Shown piece by piece: positions 14,068-15,497 of a DNA stretch of 15,497 nt (positions are counted from its first letter, which is position 1; each line of letters starts with the position of its first letter). The stretch is from JBBSDV01 sp038240335 (GTDB lineage: Bacteria; Chloroflexota; Dehalococcoidia; DSTF01; JACRBR01), in NCBI GenBank assembly GCA_038240335.1, contig JBBSDV010000065.1, positions 1-15,497 of the forward strand, in the 5' to 3' direction. The translations under genes were made by a program, and so were the position numbers. The notes below the pieces were generated by a model. That model was not told the DNA's origin. It saw only the letters and a program-made list of their open reading frames with translations, and ran no database searches.

Positions 14068-15420
14068 ATGCAGGAAGACCTCCGTTCGATTGCCAGCGAT
14101 ATCGTCGCCCGGGCACGCGCCCTCGGCGCCGACGAGGCCGATGCGTTCGTTCATAGCGGCATCGAATCGACCGTGAGCGTACGCAAGCAAGAGATAGAGA
14201 AGCTCTTCGAGGCGGGATCGCGGTCGGTTTCGATCCGCGTGATCAAGGACAAGCGTACAGCCGTCTGCAACACCTCCGACCTCACCCCCAAGGCGCTCAA
14301 CGAGATCGTCGAAACGGCCGTGGAACTGGCGAAGATCAGCGAGCCGGATGAGTTCGCGGGACTGCCGGCGAAAGAAGATCTCGCGACCGACTTCGGGCTC
14401 GCCCTGCAGCTGTACGACGAGCGCATCGAGTCGCTGACGGTCGACGAGATGAAGGACATCGTGATGCGTGCCGAACAGGCCGCATTCGATCTCGACCCGC
14501 GGATCACGAACTCCGAGGGGGCCGAGTTCGCCGCCGAGCGCGGCCAAATCGTGCTGGCGAACTCGCTCGGCTTCTGCGGAAGCTTTCCGTACACGGCTGC
14601 GAGCTTCGCCGTCTCGATCATCGCCGACGAGGCCGACGGCAAGAAGCAGAGCGACTACTGGTTTAGCGCCGAGCGCATGTTCCACCGGCTCGCATCGCCG
14701 GAAGAGGTCGGCCGGCAGGCGGCGGCGCGCGTGGTGCGGAAACTCGGCGGTCGTAAGGTATCGACGCGCGAAGTACCCGTCGTGTGGGAACCGACGATGA
14801 CCGGCGCGCTGCTCGGCATCGTCGCCGGCGCGGCAAACGGCGAGGCGCTCTTCAAGCGCTCGACCTTCCTCACGGACTTCGAGGGCAAGTCGATCGCATC
14901 ACCGCTCGTGAGCATCGTCGACGACGCGACGCTGCCGGGGCAGCTCGGTTCCAGCCCCTTCGATGGCGAGGGTGTCGGCCGCCGCCGCAACGTCATCGTC
15001 GACCACGGTCAATTCGCGCGCTTCCTATTCGACAGCTACTACGCCCGCCGCACAGGCCGCCGGACGACGGGCAGTGCGGCGCGCAACGGCGACTCGATTG
15101 GCATCGGGCCGGGCAACATGATCTGGGAGGCCGGCGAAACAGAGCCCGTCGACATGATTGCGTCGGTCAAGGATGGACTGTACCTCACAGACCTAATGGG
15201 CTTCGGCGTCAACCAGACGACCGGTGACTTCTCGCGCGGCGCTTCCGGCCTGTGGATCGAGAATGGCCAGATCGCATATCCCGTGATCGAAGTGAACGTT
15301 TCCGGCAATCTCAAGGACATGCTCCACGACATCGAGGCGGTCGGAAACGACCTGCAGTGGCGCGCCGGTTCCGCCTCCCCGACGATCAAGATGGCGCGGC
15401 TGACGGTGAGCGGGCTGTAG
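14068..15420 (+). CDS. tldE: TldE/PmbA, partner subunit of the TldD protease
   Basis: 450 residues, full TldE length. The family hallmark 'SSPFDGEGVGRRR' is at 295-307, and 'FDSYYARRTGRRTTGSAAR' follows at 321-339. Where TldD has HExxxH, this protein has 'TGALLGIVAGAANGEA' (245-260) with no metal ligands, as expected for the non-catalytic partner. It would form the heterodimeric chamber with TldD. The ATG at 14068 is preceded closely by GAGGA and lies 11 bp after the PAP2 stop; the frame is open upstream to 13606 across the PAP2 gene, but that part matches no protein and is rejected. Separation of tldE from tldD by two genes is noteworthy. Confidence 0.95.
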   Translation: MQEDLRSIASDIVARARALGADEADAFVHSGIESTVSVRKQEIEKLFEAGSRSVSIRVIKDKRTAVCNTSDLTPKALNEIVETAVELAKISEPDEFAGLPAKEDLATDFGLALQLYDERIESLTVDEMKDIVMRAEQAAFDLDPRITNSEGAEFAAERGQIVLANSLGFCGSFPYTAASFAVSIIADEADGKKQSDYWFSAERMFHRLASPEEVGRQAAARVVRKLGGRKVSTREVPVVWEPTMTGALLGIVAGAANGEALFKRSTFLTDFEGKSIASPLVSIVDDATLPGQLGSSPFDGEGVGRRRNVIVDHGQFARFLFDSYYARRTGRRTTGSAARNGDSIGIGPGNMIWEAGETEPVDMIASVKDGLYLTDLMGFGVNQTTGDFSRGASGLWIENGQIAYPVIEVNVSGNLKDMLHDIEAVGNDLQWRAGSASPTIKMARLTVSGL

Positions 15421-15439
15421 GTTTGCTCTCGAAGGTTTC

Positions 15440-15482
15440 GGCGGAATGACGGTGAGCTGGTATCTGGAAGCTGGATTCCGCC
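15440..15482. repeat. Inverted repeat downstream of tldE
   Basis: GGCGGAAT (15440-15447) and ATTCCGCC (15475-15482) form a perfect 8-bp stem over a 27-base loop. It begins 19 bases after the tldE stop, near the window edge. No T-run follows. It could be a terminator stem or part of a small palindromic repeat; too little flank is visible to decide. Confidence 0.28.
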
Positions 15483-15497
15483 AGCGGCCACACGCCC

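Overview
The window is a G+C-rich stretch of bacterial chromosome, densely packed on both strands, with 15 protein-coding genes, one gene remnant, and no rRNA, tRNA, CRISPR array or transposase that I could see. The best taxonomic guess is Chloroflexota, possibly a Dehalococcoidia-like lineage. Two things point that way: the cysteine-paired beta-sandwich repeats of the first protein resemble exported Chloroflexota proteins, and the metabolic mix (HndC-type flavoprotein, thiolase, TldD/TldE, BcrC-type PAP2) fits. This is inference from memory, not a search.

Layout: 1-678 (+) is the 3' end of an exported-looking two-repeat protein. 771-1739 (+) is fmt (Met-tRNA formyltransferase). Convergent to it, 4268-1858 (-) is a two-gene unit for a NuoE-like [2Fe-2S] protein and a NuoF/HndC-like flavoprotein. 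4466-6274 (+) holds two unrelated SAM methyltransferases. 8201-6346 (-) is a sugar-phosphate isomerase/epimerase-like protein followed by a Gfo/Idh/MocA oxidoreductase. 8679-8305 (-) is the 3' remnant of an AlkD-like DNA alkylation repair gene, next to the strong hairpin ending the thiolase gene at 9883-8732 (-). 10065-10790 (+) is a histidine phosphatase and 10932-11759 (+) a third methyltransferase. 11832-15420 (+) is a compact cluster: tldD, a 33-codon membrane peptide, a BcrC-like undecaprenyl-diphosphatase and tldE.

The most interesting object is the NuoF/HndC-like protein. Its N-terminal thioredoxin-like domain has lost every cysteine. Its C-terminal 2[4Fe-4S] ferredoxin domain has lost exactly the four ligands of one cluster and kept exactly the four of the other. 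Its FMN glycine-rich loop is altered, yet the N3-type cluster and most other flavin-site motifs are intact. Its partner NuoE-like protein keeps all four of its own ligands. This looks like a remodelled electron-transfer module rather than a decaying gene, and no catalytic partner (hydrogenase, formate dehydrogenase, NuoG) lies in the window.

Second is the tld cluster, where a tiny membrane peptide and a cell-wall lipid-carrier phosphatase sit between the two subunits of the TldD/TldE protease. Third is a recurring start architecture: three plus-strand genes have a -10-like hexamer exactly 6 nt before ATG and no well-placed Shine-Dalgarno, suggesting leaderless mRNAs, whereas several TTG-started genes have strong Shine-Dalgarno sequences.
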